From PFJX01 sp031426815 (GTDB taxonomy: Bacteria; Pseudomonadota; Gammaproteobacteria; Burkholderiales; Thiobacillaceae): DNA of 64,000 nt. A program made the translations under genes and the position numbers. The stretch lies in contig JASJPG010000070.1 of the NCBI GenBank assembly GCA_031426815.1, forward strand, positions 1 through 64,000, in the 5' to 3' direction. Numbering within the stretch: position 1 is the stretch's first letter; the number at the start of each line of letters is the position of its first letter. This document shows positions 42,791-52,044 of this stretch, piece after piece. The notes beneath the pieces are model-generated. The model made no database searches. It was not told the DNA's origin and worked only from the letters and a program-made list of their open reading frames with translations.

Positions 42791-43747
42791 TCAAACCTGA
42801 CTTAATTGCAAATAGGCGGCGGCGATCTGTTCCGGGCGAAACCCATCGGGCAAGGCCGCAGGGCCTTCGGAAAGCAATGCGCGTTGCAGACTGGAGACAA
42901 TCGCCCCTCGCTCGAATGTCAGAGGCATCAGCTGAATGTGGCTACCGATCCATTGCGGAGCGATTTCCAGCCCACCGCCCGCGGCCGGCATGACAACGTT
43001 GCAGCCCTGGCTCAACGCTTCCAGATAAGTGATGCCCAGTGCCTCGGTTTCGCAACCCGAAATGAGTACCCGGCTTTTCTGCAACTGTTTGCGCACGGCC
43101 AGGTTGTCTTGTTGACCGCGAAATTCGAAACGTGCATCCCCGTGCACCTGGGCTTCCAGAACTGCCCGCATGGGGCCATCACCGATGATGCAGACCTTCA
43201 GGTCGGGCCAACTGTCCAGCAACGCCTGTAAAGCCGGCAGAAGATGTTGCAGATTTTTCACCGGGTGCAGACGCCCGACAAAACTGACCCAATGGCGGTC
43301 GGTCACCGGCGTCTCCTGCGGCGCCAGAAAAACACCTGCCAAGGCGTTGTGAACCACGGCATCGACCCGCATGGCAAACAGGCCAGTCAGATGCGCCGCG
43401 ACATAGGCGGAAACGGCCACCAGCGATGCGCCGCACAGATTGGCCAGGCGGAAGCTGGCGAGAATGGCGACAAATCGTAGCCACCCCTGTGCGTCAGCAC
43501 GCGGAAAACCATGCGCCACACAGACCGCGCGGCGGCAAAGTGGCGCGGCAAAGACCCCCGTGGTGCTGAGTATTTTCAACACTTGCGGATCGCGCATATC
43601 TCGCCAGCGCTGCAATAGCCGCCTCGGCGGAATGACCTCGACGGGGATACCCAGGGTAGTGAAACCTTCTGCCAGGCTGGCAGCGAACGCCTCCACGCCG
43701 CCAACCTCGCGGCCACCACTGATCAGGACTCGCTCAGGCGTATTCAT
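42791..43747 (-). CDS. Family 4 glycosyltransferase
   Basis: A 318-residue GT-B transferase: VLISGGREVGGVEAFAASLA at the N-terminus, VVHNALAGVF, the linker WVSFVGRLHPVKNLQHLLPAL, VCIIGDGPMRAVLEAQV, and the donor-binding ISGCETEALGITYLEALSQG with the E-x7-E pattern. Its ATG overlaps the stop of the Wzx-like gene (ATGA), so they are coupled. It should add one sugar to the undecaprenyl-linked repeat unit. The acceptor and donor are not predictable. Confidence 0.87.
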   Translation of the reverse strand: MNTPERVLISGGREVGGVEAFAASLAEGFTTLGIPVEVIPPRRLLQRWRDMRDPQVLKILSTTGVFAAPLCRRAVCVAHGFPRADAQGWLRFVAILASFRLANLCGASLVAVSAYVAAHLTGLFAMRVDAVVHNALAGVFLAPQETPVTDRHWVSFVGRLHPVKNLQHLLPALQALLDSWPDLKVCIIGDGPMRAVLEAQVHGDARFEFRGQQDNLAVRKQLQKSRVLISGCETEALGITYLEALSQGCNVVMPAAGGGLEIAPQWIGSHIQLMPLTFERGAIVSSLQRALLSEGPAALPDGFRPEQIAAAYLQLSQV

Positions 43748-44679
43748 GAGCGGAAATAGAAGAGACCCGCGGCTGCAATGAACAGGACGTCGATGCGTAA
43801 CAAGGAACCTGCTGCAATAGCGCTATATGCATCGAGCAGCGTCGGCAACAGCACGTACATGCTATTGGCCGGCGGCAATCCAAAAACGCCGATGCCAAGG
43901 ATGGCGGCCACGCTTAACACCCCCAGCACGATGCGCACCCGAGCGGAAATCAGCCCACCGCGCCAGAGATGCGGAAAAGCGAAGGAGTGAACGGAGCGCA
44001 GCAGGCGCTCGATCAGGGCCAGCCCGGGTTGTGCCAGCACCAGGCCGGAAACGATCTGAGCCTGAATCTGGTTGGCAGCGGCGGTGGCAAGGAGTTGGCT
44101 CAACAAGCCGATACGACGCGTAGTCAGGATCGCCTGCAGGCTGGCCACGGAACCGGTTTTCGGCAGCAACTGGTAATAATGCCGATAGGCCAGCAAGCCA
44201 TAGAGGATGCCAGGGCAGAAATAGACTGCCGCCACGACTTCCGCCGGGAGTTCGGCCATGCATTCCATCCCGCCGACAAACGCGGCCAACGCCAGCGGGA
44301 GTCGAGCCAGGAGCAGTGCCAGCAGCCAGGTTTGGTGGCTCAGCAGCAAGGGCAGATGTGCCGGAGTCAGTGCGATGCCGGCCATCGCCAATACCCCCGC
44401 CATGGAGCCAACTCCCAGCGCCAATGCAGCCGCCACCAGCGTCAAGGCACTCAAGCGCAAAACAAGCAGGCGCAGTTCCAGGGAACGCGAGCGGCATTCC
44501 CCATGCAGACGCAAGGAAAGATTGGTGATGAAGACACCGAAGAAACCGAACATCAGTTCGGCTTTGGCAATCTGGGCGAAGTGCTGTGGACTGGCCAGAT
44601 GCAGAAAAGCGCTGAACCAGACGATGCCGCTGACCCAGTTGACCACCTGAAACTGGAGTACATCGACATGCCGTTTCAT
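43744..44679 (-). CDS. Polytopic membrane protein, Wzx-flippase-like
   Basis: A 311-residue integral membrane protein with about eight to ten hydrophobic segments (such as FLHLASPQHFAQ, LVAAALALGVGSMAGVLAMA, LLLARLPLALAAFVGGM and IVLGVLSVAAILGIGVFGL). It lies between a Wzy-like polymerase and a GT4, exactly where a Wzx repeat-unit flippase would be, and the start overlaps the Wzy stop. At 311 residues it is shorter than usual Wzx proteins (over 400), so it may be a reduced form or another family. Assignment is mostly by context. Confidence 0.6.
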   Translation of the reverse strand: MKRHVDVLQFQVVNWVSGIVWFSAFLHLASPQHFAQIAKAELMFGFFGVFITNLSLRLHGECRSRSLELRLLVLRLSALTLVAAALALGVGSMAGVLAMAGIALTPAHLPLLLSHQTWLLALLLARLPLALAAFVGGMECMAELPAEVVAAVYFCPGILYGLLAYRHYYQLLPKTGSVASLQAILTTRRIGLLSQLLATAAANQIQAQIVSGLVLAQPGLALIERLLRSVHSFAFPHLWRGGLISARVRIVLGVLSVAAILGIGVFGLPPANSMYVLLPTLLDAYSAIAAGSLLRIDVLFIAAAGLFYFRS

Positions 44680-45905
44680 GTCGACTGCCCGCGCCGGAAC
44701 ATCGGAGACCGCCGATGGTGAGTCAAGTAGGCCAACGCGGCGACAACCAGTATGGCAAGCAGCAAGCTGGGGATACGTTCGAACACGTAACCAAAATTAC
44801 TGCGCGGAGCGAACAGCGTGCGGGTCAGACATTCCACCCAGATGCCCGCGAAGATCGATGGCACGGACAACCAATGAATGAACCAGCGCGCACCCCAGCC
44901 CAGCAACAACGAACCGAAGACGATCGCCCCGATGCCGCCGAACAAGAACAACTCAAGCAGATAGTTGGAACCCGGCCCCACCAACGCATCCGTCGAACCG
45001 ATTTCGGCATAGGCCAGCAATCGATCGAGCGTCGCCGGAAGCTGCTGCTGCCCCCATAGATCGATGGTGCATTCATGCAGTGCGCCCCAGGGGATGATTT
45101 TGGCGGTGAGCGACACCAGGATGGGCGCACAACGCCCGGTCAGATCGAAATCCAGATTGTTCTGAAACAGGCGCAACGTACTGCCATGGGCAAAGAACTG
45201 GACGAGTTCCTGATCGCCGAATATCTGATCCCCGCGCAGGACTGCAGGCAAAAAAATCACCAGAGCAACGACGAGAAGCAGGTTGAAAATCAGCAGCGGA
45301 TTCAACCGCAGCCAGCCCCGACTCAACGCCAGCAACACCACCGGAACGATCGCCTGGGCAACGAAAAAGCGGCCCCAACTGAGCGAAACGATCAGCCGTG
45401 GCAACAGCAGCAGCACGATAACCAGCAGCAGACGCCCACGATCGTCGAACGCATCCCGCTTCGCCCCCAGATACAGCAAACAGAAAAACATGTGCGTGTA
45501 GAGCACGGTCTGATGCACAAAGGGAATGCCCTCGCCCGATCCATATTCGACCTGAACACGCTGCAGCAGAAAATGAACCGCCAGCACCAGGGCGGGCAAT
45601 GCCAGCGCCAAGGCAAAGGCATAGCCCCAATCGGCGCAGCCATCCAGCTCCCACCCGGCCGCTGCGGGCTGTGCGGGTTTGCGTGGGGCCAACAGGAAGA
45701 ATCCGACCAGAAAAACGACTGCGGCAACCACGCTCAGTGCAAGGATGGGATTCGCAACAAGATCAAAACCGTCCAGGACATAGCGATTGATCAAACTCGG
45801 CAACCACCAAAACAAACCGCACGCCCCCAGGAACGCCAGCGCAAACAAGTAGGCGGCGTGCCGCTCGGCAACGAACTGGGGAAGCATCCGGGTATGCGCA
45901 GGCAT
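44676..45905 (-). CDS. Wzy-like polysaccharide polymerase
   Basis: A 409-residue polytopic inner-membrane protein. About ten transmembrane segments surround a large polar loop (roughly residues 240-310: FFAHGSTLRLFQNNLDFDLT, then GPGSNYLLELFLFGGIGAIV), the layout of Wzy/O-antigen polymerases. The ATG overlaps the exosortase stop (TGATG), so it is translated with it. Polymerases diverge strongly, so identity rests on topology, the R-loop-like segment and position among XrtB, Wzx-like and GT genes. Confidence 0.75.
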   Translation of the reverse strand: MPAHTRMLPQFVAERHAAYLFALAFLGACGLFWWLPSLINRYVLDGFDLVANPILALSVVAAVVFLVGFFLLAPRKPAQPAAAGWELDGCADWGYAFALALALPALVLAVHFLLQRVQVEYGSGEGIPFVHQTVLYTHMFFCLLYLGAKRDAFDDRGRLLLVIVLLLLPRLIVSLSWGRFFVAQAIVPVVLLALSRGWLRLNPLLIFNLLLVVALVIFLPAVLRGDQIFGDQELVQFFAHGSTLRLFQNNLDFDLTGRCAPILVSLTAKIIPWGALHECTIDLWGQQQLPATLDRLLAYAEIGSTDALVGPGSNYLLELFLFGGIGAIVFGSLLLGWGARWFIHWLSVPSIFAGIWVECLTRTLFAPRSNFGYVFERIPSLLLAILVVAALAYLTHHRRSPMFRRGQST

Positions 45906-47518
45906 CAATTTCCCCCAGACACGGCTGCACCGAATAGGCGGTCCCGATTCGTGTGCGAGACGCTGGCCGCCAGCGCACGGATGAATTCGGCGTGGACGCC
46001 GTAGGCCGTGTTCGGCTCCATCGCCACGTTGGAAACCCGGAACACAATCCCCGTCTGAACCTGGCCGAAGAGGGTGTCCTTCAGTTGGCGCAGACGCCAG
46101 GTTGCGCCGAAGCGAGACACCTGATCGCCCACCATCACCCAGTAAGTCACCGGTTCCGACAACTTGCCGCGGTAAGTCAGCAAGTGTTTGACCGGCAGAC
46201 TGCGGTAACCCGCATCGATGACCGCATCTGCCTGGCTATGCAGCGCGATGCCCTGCCCCGGATAACAGACTTCCGGGTTATGCAACTGGTCGCTCTTGCC
46301 GGACGTCAGCACCAACATCAGGCGCTGTCCGGCGGTATTGACGTAGGTGCGCGACAGGATTTCGTTGTCGCTCACGTCCATCAACGCCTGAATTTTGGGC
46401 GCATAGGTGGCGGCGGGAACGCTTCGATCCCACTGCCAGTCGCCGAAGCGTTGCGGAATCATGGCCGGCAAGCCGATCGGCGCGGCGTGCCTTGGCGACG
46501 GCGCGAACTGAATCAACGCCAAGCCGCCCACACCCAGCAATACCAGGCCGACAGCTTGCAGTCGCGCGAAGGATGTCGTCGCGGCGGACAACAGCGGCGC
46601 GTTGGCGGCAGACACCGGCAGGGCGAGCGGCTTGCTTTTCGGCGCAATCAGCAGCATCAGCAGCGCATCGAAGGCGCCCAGCAACAACACCGCAGACAGA
46701 AACATCACGACACCCGCAGCACTGTGCAGCGCACCCTGGGCAGCGGTATCCCCGACGTGATAAGTCAGCAAGGCAAGAAAAATGACGCGCAGCACGTTTG
46801 CCGCATAAGCGATAGGCAGAATGGACGCCATCAGCAGTGCGTTGCCCAGCCAGGCCGGACGCCACATCAGGCGGACATAGAGCAGCCCGACCGCCGCCAG
46901 CGCGATGATGGAGTTGAGCCCGGAACAGGTATCGGCAACCAGCAACTGATAGTGACCGATGGTCAAGGTGACGCCGCTGCGCGCCACCGGATAACCCAAC
47001 TGATAGAGACTGGCATCGACGATGGCAGAGACCGACTCTTTCAGTGAACTGGTCGCGTCGCTGACCAGAAATCCGGGCAGCGGAATCATGAAGACCAGGA
47101 ACAAAACCGGGAACCACAACATGCGCAAGCTGCCAGCGCCCTTGGCAAGCAACAGAATGCCCAGAAGGACCGGAATCTGCGAAGCCACCTCGAAGATGAC
47201 CACTTGATGCAAGTGGCCAACCACGTACAACACCAGGCCCAGACCGAATAACGCCCAACCAGTTAGCGGCTGCGGTCGGCTGGGCACAGCGGCGAGGTCG
47301 TGGCGTTGCTGCCAGGCGAGAAAACCCGCCACCAGCAGAACGATCGGCCCATGGCTCTGTTCCTCTTCCTGCCAGGTGGTATGTGCCAAGCCCCACCAGA
47401 TCGGCACATAAACCAACGCGAGCCCGGCCAGAGTCGGCAGCCAGACAGACCATGCGGGTGCCGGCAAGGCTGCGCGCACGGGCTGATCAAGCAGGCTGGA
47501 GAGACTGGCGTTGCGCAT
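45905..47518 (-). CDS. xrtB: Exosortase B fused to EpsI domain
   Basis: A 537-residue protein. Residues 1 to about 300 form the multi-pass exosortase. The catalytic Cys198 lies in ADTCSGLNSIIALAAVG, Arg244 in ANVLRVIFLAL and His265 in ALHSAAGVVMF. The YQLGYPVARSGVTLTIGHYQ lead-in to the Cys motif is typical of XrtB. From about residue 330 an EpsI (DUF3485) domain follows (IPQRFGDWQWDRSV, LVLTSGKSDQLHNPEVCYPG, VTYWVMVGDQV). These are usually two adjacent genes. It should cleave PEP-CTERM tails at the inner membrane, although the many island substrates may also be served by an XrtA elsewhere. It is 19 bp after the EpsF-like gene. Confidence 0.88.
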   Translation of the reverse strand: MRNASLSSLLDQPVRAALPAPAWSVWLPTLAGLALVYVPIWWGLAHTTWQEEEQSHGPIVLLVAGFLAWQQRHDLAAVPSRPQPLTGWALFGLGLVLYVVGHLHQVVIFEVASQIPVLLGILLLAKGAGSLRMLWFPVLFLVFMIPLPGFLVSDATSSLKESVSAIVDASLYQLGYPVARSGVTLTIGHYQLLVADTCSGLNSIIALAAVGLLYVRLMWRPAWLGNALLMASILPIAYAANVLRVIFLALLTYHVGDTAAQGALHSAAGVVMFLSAVLLLGAFDALLMLLIAPKSKPLALPVSAANAPLLSAATTSFARLQAVGLVLLGVGGLALIQFAPSPRHAAPIGLPAMIPQRFGDWQWDRSVPAATYAPKIQALMDVSDNEILSRTYVNTAGQRLMLVLTSGKSDQLHNPEVCYPGQGIALHSQADAVIDAGYRSLPVKHLLTYRGKLSEPVTYWVMVGDQVSRFGATWRLRQLKDTLFGQVQTGIVFRVSNVAMEPNTAYGVHAEFIRALAASVSHTNRDRLFGAAVSGGN

Positions 47519-47537
47519 TTTTCGTCACGCCAATCGG

Positions 47538-48689
47538 TCAAGCCTGCTCGGGTTTTATTTGTCGTTTGACCCGGGCGATAGCATCGAGCAGATAAGCCAG
47601 CAACAGGCCAAAACTAGCCGCAACCAGCGTCACGATCAGGATGATTGCGATTCGGTTTGGCCCGGAAGGCAAATCTGGATGCACTGGCCGGTCGAGTATC
47701 TGAACGACACCGGGATCTTTAGCCTCATCCAGCTTGGCCATCTCGAATTGCTTGGCAAGCAATTCGTAGAGGGTTTCGTTGTATTTCACCTCACGCAGCA
47801 AGCGCAGGTTGTCATTGGTGGCAGCGCTGTTCCCGGTGTTACCGGCCTGGCCGCCTTCGCTTCTAGCCAACTCCTGCCGCAGCGCGCCGAGTTCACGTTG
47901 CGCCTGCAGAAGCGCCGGATTGGTGGCAGTGGCATAGCCCCGCATCGCGGCAATGCGAACCTCGGCGGCACTGATCTGGCCGCGCAGATGTGCTGTCGTT
48001 GCGACCAGCGCCTGCGCTTGCGCCGAGACATTGATCAGACCGCCTTGTTGCATGGCCTGGCGAGCGCGCCCTTCGACCTCGGCAAGCTTGCCGCGAATCT
48101 GGCCGAGTTGCGCTTCGTAGAACAGCCGACGTTGCTTTGCCTCGTTGAACTGCATCGACCGATTTATCTGATCGAGCTCTTCGACATAGGCGTTGGCAAG
48201 CTGCATCGCGTGCATGGGAACCACGTCGCTGACCTCGATAGTGATGACCCCGTCACGCGAGTAAGTGATGCCGGACATCTTGGCCAGCACACGACGTACC
48301 TTGGTTGGATATTCCTGGCCATACCAGGCGCCCAGGTTGAACTTGGCGATCAGCGCATCAGCCACCGTGCGGCTTCTGAGGATGGCAACGTAAGTTTCAC
48401 TTGGATTGCGCATACCCATCATGTTCAAGGCAGAGGAACTCGCCCCACCCGGCAGCGTCATCATTGCCATCGACGATGAACCCATCGGGCTGGGCGGCAG
48501 GATGCGGGCGCTGGCGGTATACATGTCCGGCAGCAATAGGTAGGCACCCAGCCCGGACAGCAAAGCAGCAGCAAGCGGCAGGGAAAAAACCAGCCACCTG
48601 CGCCGGATCACCAGCCGCACAAGATTCAGCAGAAACGAGGCTTCGTCCTGACGGGCCTCGGGGGCGGTTAAGAGGGGATCCTGCGTCAT
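47538..48689 (-). CDS. Wzz/EpsF-like polysaccharide chain-length protein
   Basis: A 383-residue inner-membrane protein. The ATG at 48689 is chosen; a TTG four codons earlier is less likely. TM1 is at about residues 30-52 (LVFSLPLAAALLSGLGAYLL) followed by the Wzz motif DMYTASARILPPSP. A long periplasmic coiled coil spans about 165-310, then PVHPDLPSGPNRI and TM2 (IAIILIVTLVAASFGLLLAY). There is no C-terminal tyrosine-kinase domain. This is the EpsF-type partner commonly found beside XrtB. It is the first gene of the minus-strand EPS run. Confidence 0.87.
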   Translation of the reverse strand: MTQDPLLTAPEARQDEASFLLNLVRLVIRRRWLVFSLPLAAALLSGLGAYLLLPDMYTASARILPPSPMGSSSMAMMTLPGGASSSALNMMGMRNPSETYVAILRSRTVADALIAKFNLGAWYGQEYPTKVRRVLAKMSGITYSRDGVITIEVSDVVPMHAMQLANAYVEELDQINRSMQFNEAKQRRLFYEAQLGQIRGKLAEVEGRARQAMQQGGLINVSAQAQALVATTAHLRGQISAAEVRIAAMRGYATATNPALLQAQRELGALRQELARSEGGQAGNTGNSAATNDNLRLLREVKYNETLYELLAKQFEMAKLDEAKDPGVVQILDRPVHPDLPSGPNRIAIILIVTLVAASFGLLLAYLLDAIARVKRQIKPEQA

Positions 48690-48860
48690 TTTGTCTCGCA
48701 ATTTTTCGTCGGCGCCGGCTGGCTACAGTCCATGACCGAACCCTGCGTAAAGGAGTCACTTCTCGGACAGTCGCTGCAGGGGCCGAATGCCGAATCACAA
48801 GCGCTAAGCCTGGAATTTTATTTAGGGCATGTGTCAGGACGATGAAGCGAAGCCGCTCAA

Positions 48861-49526
48861 TTACCCACCCGGCGGCTTGATCAGTTTCTGCTCGTCCAGC
48901 TTGTCGCGGTATTCCTCCAGCAGGTTCTCGACTTCCACCCGTTTGAGGCCGGTGAAGGGCTCTTTCTGCGCAAGGATTTCGCCGCAGGTTTTCCGCTCGA
49001 AGCGGGTCATCAACTCGCGGCCGGTCTGGTACAGCTGCAGGTTCTTGCCTTCGCAACTGGCGATTTCCCGCTCCTGGCGCAGCTTGACGCCTTCCAGCTG
49101 GCGCTTGTCGGCTTCGCTGCGCGCCAGGATCTGCTGGGTCTGGTTGAGATTTTTCGCGGTCTCGGCCAGTCTGGTTTCTGTGTCGCTCAGACGGGTCTGC
49201 GTAGCGGCCAGATCCTGTTTGACCGCTGCCAGGTCTTTCGCCAGCTGTTCGCCGCTCGCCTTCGCCTCGCTCAAACTCTGGTCGAGCTTGCGCAGCTTGG
49301 CCCGCGCCGCCTTGGCTTCCTTGCGGGCCTGATCGCGTTCGCCGCCGAGCGCGGCCTTTTCCTGTTCCAGCGTGGCGATCTGGCCTTGTACCTGCTGCAA
49401 CTGCATCTGGGCGCGGCGCAAGGCCTCCTTTTCCCGGCTCACTTTTTTGTCGGGCGCGGCGAAGGCGGAACCGCAAACCAGCGATCCCAGCACCAGTAAA
49501 ACCACAAGTCGTGCTCGATGGTGCAT
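48861..49526 (-). CDS. Exported coiled-coil protein, function unknown
   Basis: A 221-residue protein. The start is MHHRARLVVLLVLGSLVCGS, with AGAGGA before it; the earlier frame start is inside the intergenic gap. After the signal peptide (to about SAFA), residues 25-165 are a nearly unbroken charged coiled coil (KVSREKEALRRAQMQLQQVQ, KAARAKLRKLDQSLSEA, DTETRLAETAKNLNQTQQIL). A short domain with two cysteines (ASCEGKN, KTCGEIL) ends in KLIKPPGG. It is last in the ExbB-ExbD-TonB-porin-ankyrin run, so an envelope role, perhaps a periplasmic spacer, is likely. Family not recognised. Confidence 0.75.
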   Translation of the reverse strand: MHHRARLVVLLVLGSLVCGSAFAAPDKKVSREKEALRRAQMQLQQVQGQIATLEQEKAALGGERDQARKEAKAARAKLRKLDQSLSEAKASGEQLAKDLAAVKQDLAATQTRLSDTETRLAETAKNLNQTQQILARSEADKRQLEGVKLRQEREIASCEGKNLQLYQTGRELMTRFERKTCGEILAQKEPFTGLKRVEVENLLEEYRDKLDEQKLIKPPGG

Positions 49527-49552
49527 CGTATTTCCTCTGGCGATAGACGGTT

Positions 49553-50314
49553 TCACAGGGTGCTCACGCCATGCTCGACCAGCAGTTTCTGGATCCGCTT
49601 GTTGTCGTTGAAACTCGTCGCGTCGAGCGCATTGGCCTTGTTCCGATCCTGCACGTTGACGTCGACGCCCATCTCCAGCATGAGGCGAACCGCCTCCAGG
49701 AAGCCTTCGAACGCCGCCACGCTCAGCGCGGTACGACCTTCACCGTTGAACAGCGTGTAGTCGGGATGCGCCGCCAGCAGCGCCTGGATGACCTCCAGCC
49801 GATTCATGCCGGCGGCGGCGGTCAGCGGCGTGTTGCCGTCGCCGCTCTTGCGGTCCGGGTCGGCGCCGGCCTGCAGCAACAGCACGGCGATGCGGGCATG
49901 GCCGCGCAATGCGGCGAGTCCGAGCGGGGTATAGCCGCCACCCTTGAGATCGGGATCGGCCCCGGCATCGAGCAGGAGACGGCTGATCTCCACATCGCCG
50001 CGCGCGACCGCGTACACCAGCGCGTTATTGCCGCGCGGCCCGCTCAGGCCATTCGGGTTGACACCCTGTTGCAGCAGCTTTTCAAGCTGCGCCCGGTCGC
50101 CCAGTTCGGCGGCCTGAATCAACGCAAGCTGCTCGGCCGTGGCGTATTCCGGCTCGGCGTCGTTGCCGGTCGCCTTGATGCGGGAGAATTCGAGCGGGTC
50201 TGGTTTTTGGCGTGCTTTCACTTTCGCTTCGGGCAGCAACCAGGTGTCGCGCTCGGAATCGAAGGCATGGGCCGGGGCGGTCAGCACGAACAGGAGGACG
50301 TAGCCGACTTCCAC
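49553..50314 (-). CDS. Exported ankyrin-repeat protein
   Basis: A 253-residue protein. I choose the GTG at 50314 because it gives MEVGYVLLFVLTAPAHAFDS, a clean signal peptide, with AGGG just upstream. The longer frame from 50425 is mostly encoded by a REP-like repeat. Ankyrin repeats run from about residue 90: GNNALVYAVARGDVEISRLL, GGYTPLGLAALRGHARIAVL, GNTPLTAAAGMNRLEVIQAL and GRTALSVAAFEGFLEAVRLM, five or more in total. It is a periplasmic or envelope protein-interaction scaffold within the TonB/porin run. Partner unknown. Confidence 0.8.
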   Translation of the reverse strand: MEVGYVLLFVLTAPAHAFDSERDTWLLPEAKVKARQKPDPLEFSRIKATGNDAEPEYATAEQLALIQAAELGDRAQLEKLLQQGVNPNGLSGPRGNNALVYAVARGDVEISRLLLDAGADPDLKGGGYTPLGLAALRGHARIAVLLLQAGADPDRKSGDGNTPLTAAAGMNRLEVIQALLAAHPDYTLFNGEGRTALSVAAFEGFLEAVRLMLEMGVDVNVQDRNKANALDATSFNDNKRIQKLLVEHGVSTL

Positions 50315-50322
50315 AACCCTGC

Positions 50323-50400
50323 GTCGGCAATGGACAGCGGAGTCGTAGCGCCTTGGCGCGTACGAATCCGGCGTACCCCTTGCGGGTATTGCCGACCTAC
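50323..50400. repeat. REP-like composite unit, copy 2
   Basis: About 78 bp, nearly identical to 41585-41665 (GTCGGCAATGGACAGCGGAG ... GGGTATTGCCGACCTAC). It lies between the porin and ankyrin genes within the run. Confidence 0.75.
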
Positions 50401-50411
50401 TCATCGAACGC

Positions 50412-51974
50412 TTAGAACTTGGCATTCAGGTCAACCTGAAATACGTCGACGCCAAACGGCAGACCGTCGATTTCGTCGGCCGACATCCACTTGGCGGAGA
50501 GCCAGCTATTGCGGTCGAGGCCGTACAGCGCGCCCAGGTAATAGCCTTTGGCATCGGTGCCGCCCAAGCGGAAATCCGAATCCACGAAGGCATCCAGCGC
50601 CGCGTCGCGTTCCAGATGGCGGTAGCCCAGGAACACTTGCCAGTCGCCGGGCAGCGTAATACTGGGATGGCCGACGGTGACCTTGGCATGCCAGCCCAGG
50701 GTTTTCGCTTCGTAACCCGCGCCCATGCGGGTGACCATCTCGCCCTTGTCGTAGCCGATGTTCTTGACTACATCGGCACTCAGAATCACGTGCACGGGGT
50801 CGAAAAAGGACAGATCGGCCATGGCAGTGAAATTCACCAAACGGTAGTCGGAAGCCAGGCCCCAGACCGGATCGTCCTGCGTGCCGTTGTTGTTCGAGTC
50901 GGTATCGATCACGTAGAGCGAGTTGCCCTTCTGGCGAAATTGCGGCGCGGTGCTGTCGTAATAGCCGTTGACGGTGGGCGCGGTATTGAGCACGCCGGCG
51001 ACCTGGCGATAGTCGTAAACGCCGATTCCGAAGCGCCAGCGGCTGTATGCGCCGCTGCGCCAGTCCAAGCCGGCCTGGGCGGCATAAAGCCATTTGTCAT
51101 TGGCCCGATTGGTGGTCGAGGCCTCCACTTCCTGCAGCGGGAAGACGCCCAGCGTGAAGAAGGGTTTGGCAGCCAGGGAGTGGTTCGGCCAAGGTTTGAA
51201 CGTAGCCGCTACGCCCTCGAAATTGACGTCGTCGTCCCACACCAGATCGGTGCTGAAAAAGGGGTTGGGAATACGGCCGCCGGAAGCCTCCAGCCAGTCC
51301 CAAGGCTTGGCCTTGACAAAGGCGCGGTCCAGCACCAGGGAATATTTGTTGGCGGTGGTGCCCAATGTCTGGTTGGTGGAGACGGGGTCTGAGGTGTTGC
51401 CCGTGGCGAGCCGGAAGCCGGCCGATACGTTATCCGTCACCTTGGCCGAGAGTCCGAGCCGCGCGCGCACCCGCAAACGCTGGCGGGATGCGCTGGTATT
51501 GGCCAGCGTCATCCCGGCGGCCTGAAAGAATGCCGGCGCGGCATTGCCGTCGGCGTACAGATCGTTCTGCTGCCGCAAGCGGAAATCGCCTTCCCACTTC
51601 AGCCGATCCACCCATTCCGGCACCGCGTTGACGTCGCCCCAGCGCTCGGTCTTGGCCTGCGCCACGACTTCCTGGCGGATCTGTTCGCGGATTTCCCGCT
51701 TCACCACTTCCGGGATGTAGGGCACCCGCACCACGCCGGCGGCCGCTTCCGCCTTGGCGGCGGCATCGGCATTGCCCTGGCCTTTGCTTTCAGCCTGCTT
51801 GACCAACGCCTTGGCCGCTTCGTCGGTCAGGATGCCCTTCTCCACCAGGGCATCGAGGATGGCCTGGGTGGTCTCGCGCAGCGCTTCGAGCTGTTCCCGC
51901 TCGCCGGCATGGGCGGATGAGGCGGCAACGATGGCCAAAGCCAGAATCAGGGGTTTGATATAGGTTTGGGTCAT
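50412..51974 (-). CDS. Putative outer-membrane porin
   Basis: A 520-residue exported protein (signal peptide to about SSAHA). An N-terminal helical segment (EREQLEALRETTQAILDALV...KGILTDEAAKALVKQ) is followed by a beta-barrel of the putative-porin type: WEGDFRLRQQNDLY, RQRLRVRARLGLSAKVTDNV, AGFRLATGNTSDPVSTNQTLG and DRAFVKAKPWDWLEASGGRI. The C-terminal end VFQVDLNAKF has the terminal Phe of outer-membrane proteins. It follows ExbB-ExbD-TonB directly, but it has no plug domain and so is not a TonB-dependent receptor. How the TonB complex relates to it is open. Confidence 0.85.
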   Translation of the reverse strand: MTQTYIKPLILALAIVAASSAHAGEREQLEALRETTQAILDALVEKGILTDEAAKALVKQAESKGQGNADAAAKAEAAAGVVRVPYIPEVVKREIREQIRQEVVAQAKTERWGDVNAVPEWVDRLKWEGDFRLRQQNDLYADGNAAPAFFQAAGMTLANTSASRQRLRVRARLGLSAKVTDNVSAGFRLATGNTSDPVSTNQTLGTTANKYSLVLDRAFVKAKPWDWLEASGGRIPNPFFSTDLVWDDDVNFEGVAATFKPWPNHSLAAKPFFTLGVFPLQEVEASTTNRANDKWLYAAQAGLDWRSGAYSRWRFGIGVYDYRQVAGVLNTAPTVNGYYDSTAPQFRQKGNSLYVIDTDSNNNGTQDDPVWGLASDYRLVNFTAMADLSFFDPVHVILSADVVKNIGYDKGEMVTRMGAGYEAKTLGWHAKVTVGHPSITLPGDWQVFLGYRHLERDAALDAFVDSDFRLGGTDAKGYYLGALYGLDRNSWLSAKWMSADEIDGLPFGVDVFQVDLNAKF

Positions 51975-52000
51975 ATCGTCGTTTTCATTTCAAGAAAAGC

Positions 52001-52024
52001 GTCGGCAAAGGATTGCCGACCTAC
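52001..52024. repeat. REP-like short unit
   Basis: GTCGGCAAAGGATTGCCGACCTAC between tonB and the porin gene. Perfect GTCGGCAA/TTGCCGAC dyad; the minimal form of the dispersed family. Confidence 0.75.
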
Positions 52025-52044
52025 AAATTCAATGGCGACATCGC

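Noticed and set aside
50315..50425. N-terminal extension of the ankyrin protein
   Set aside because: These 37 codons are mostly inside the REP-like composite and precede a clean signal peptide starting at the GTG of 50314.
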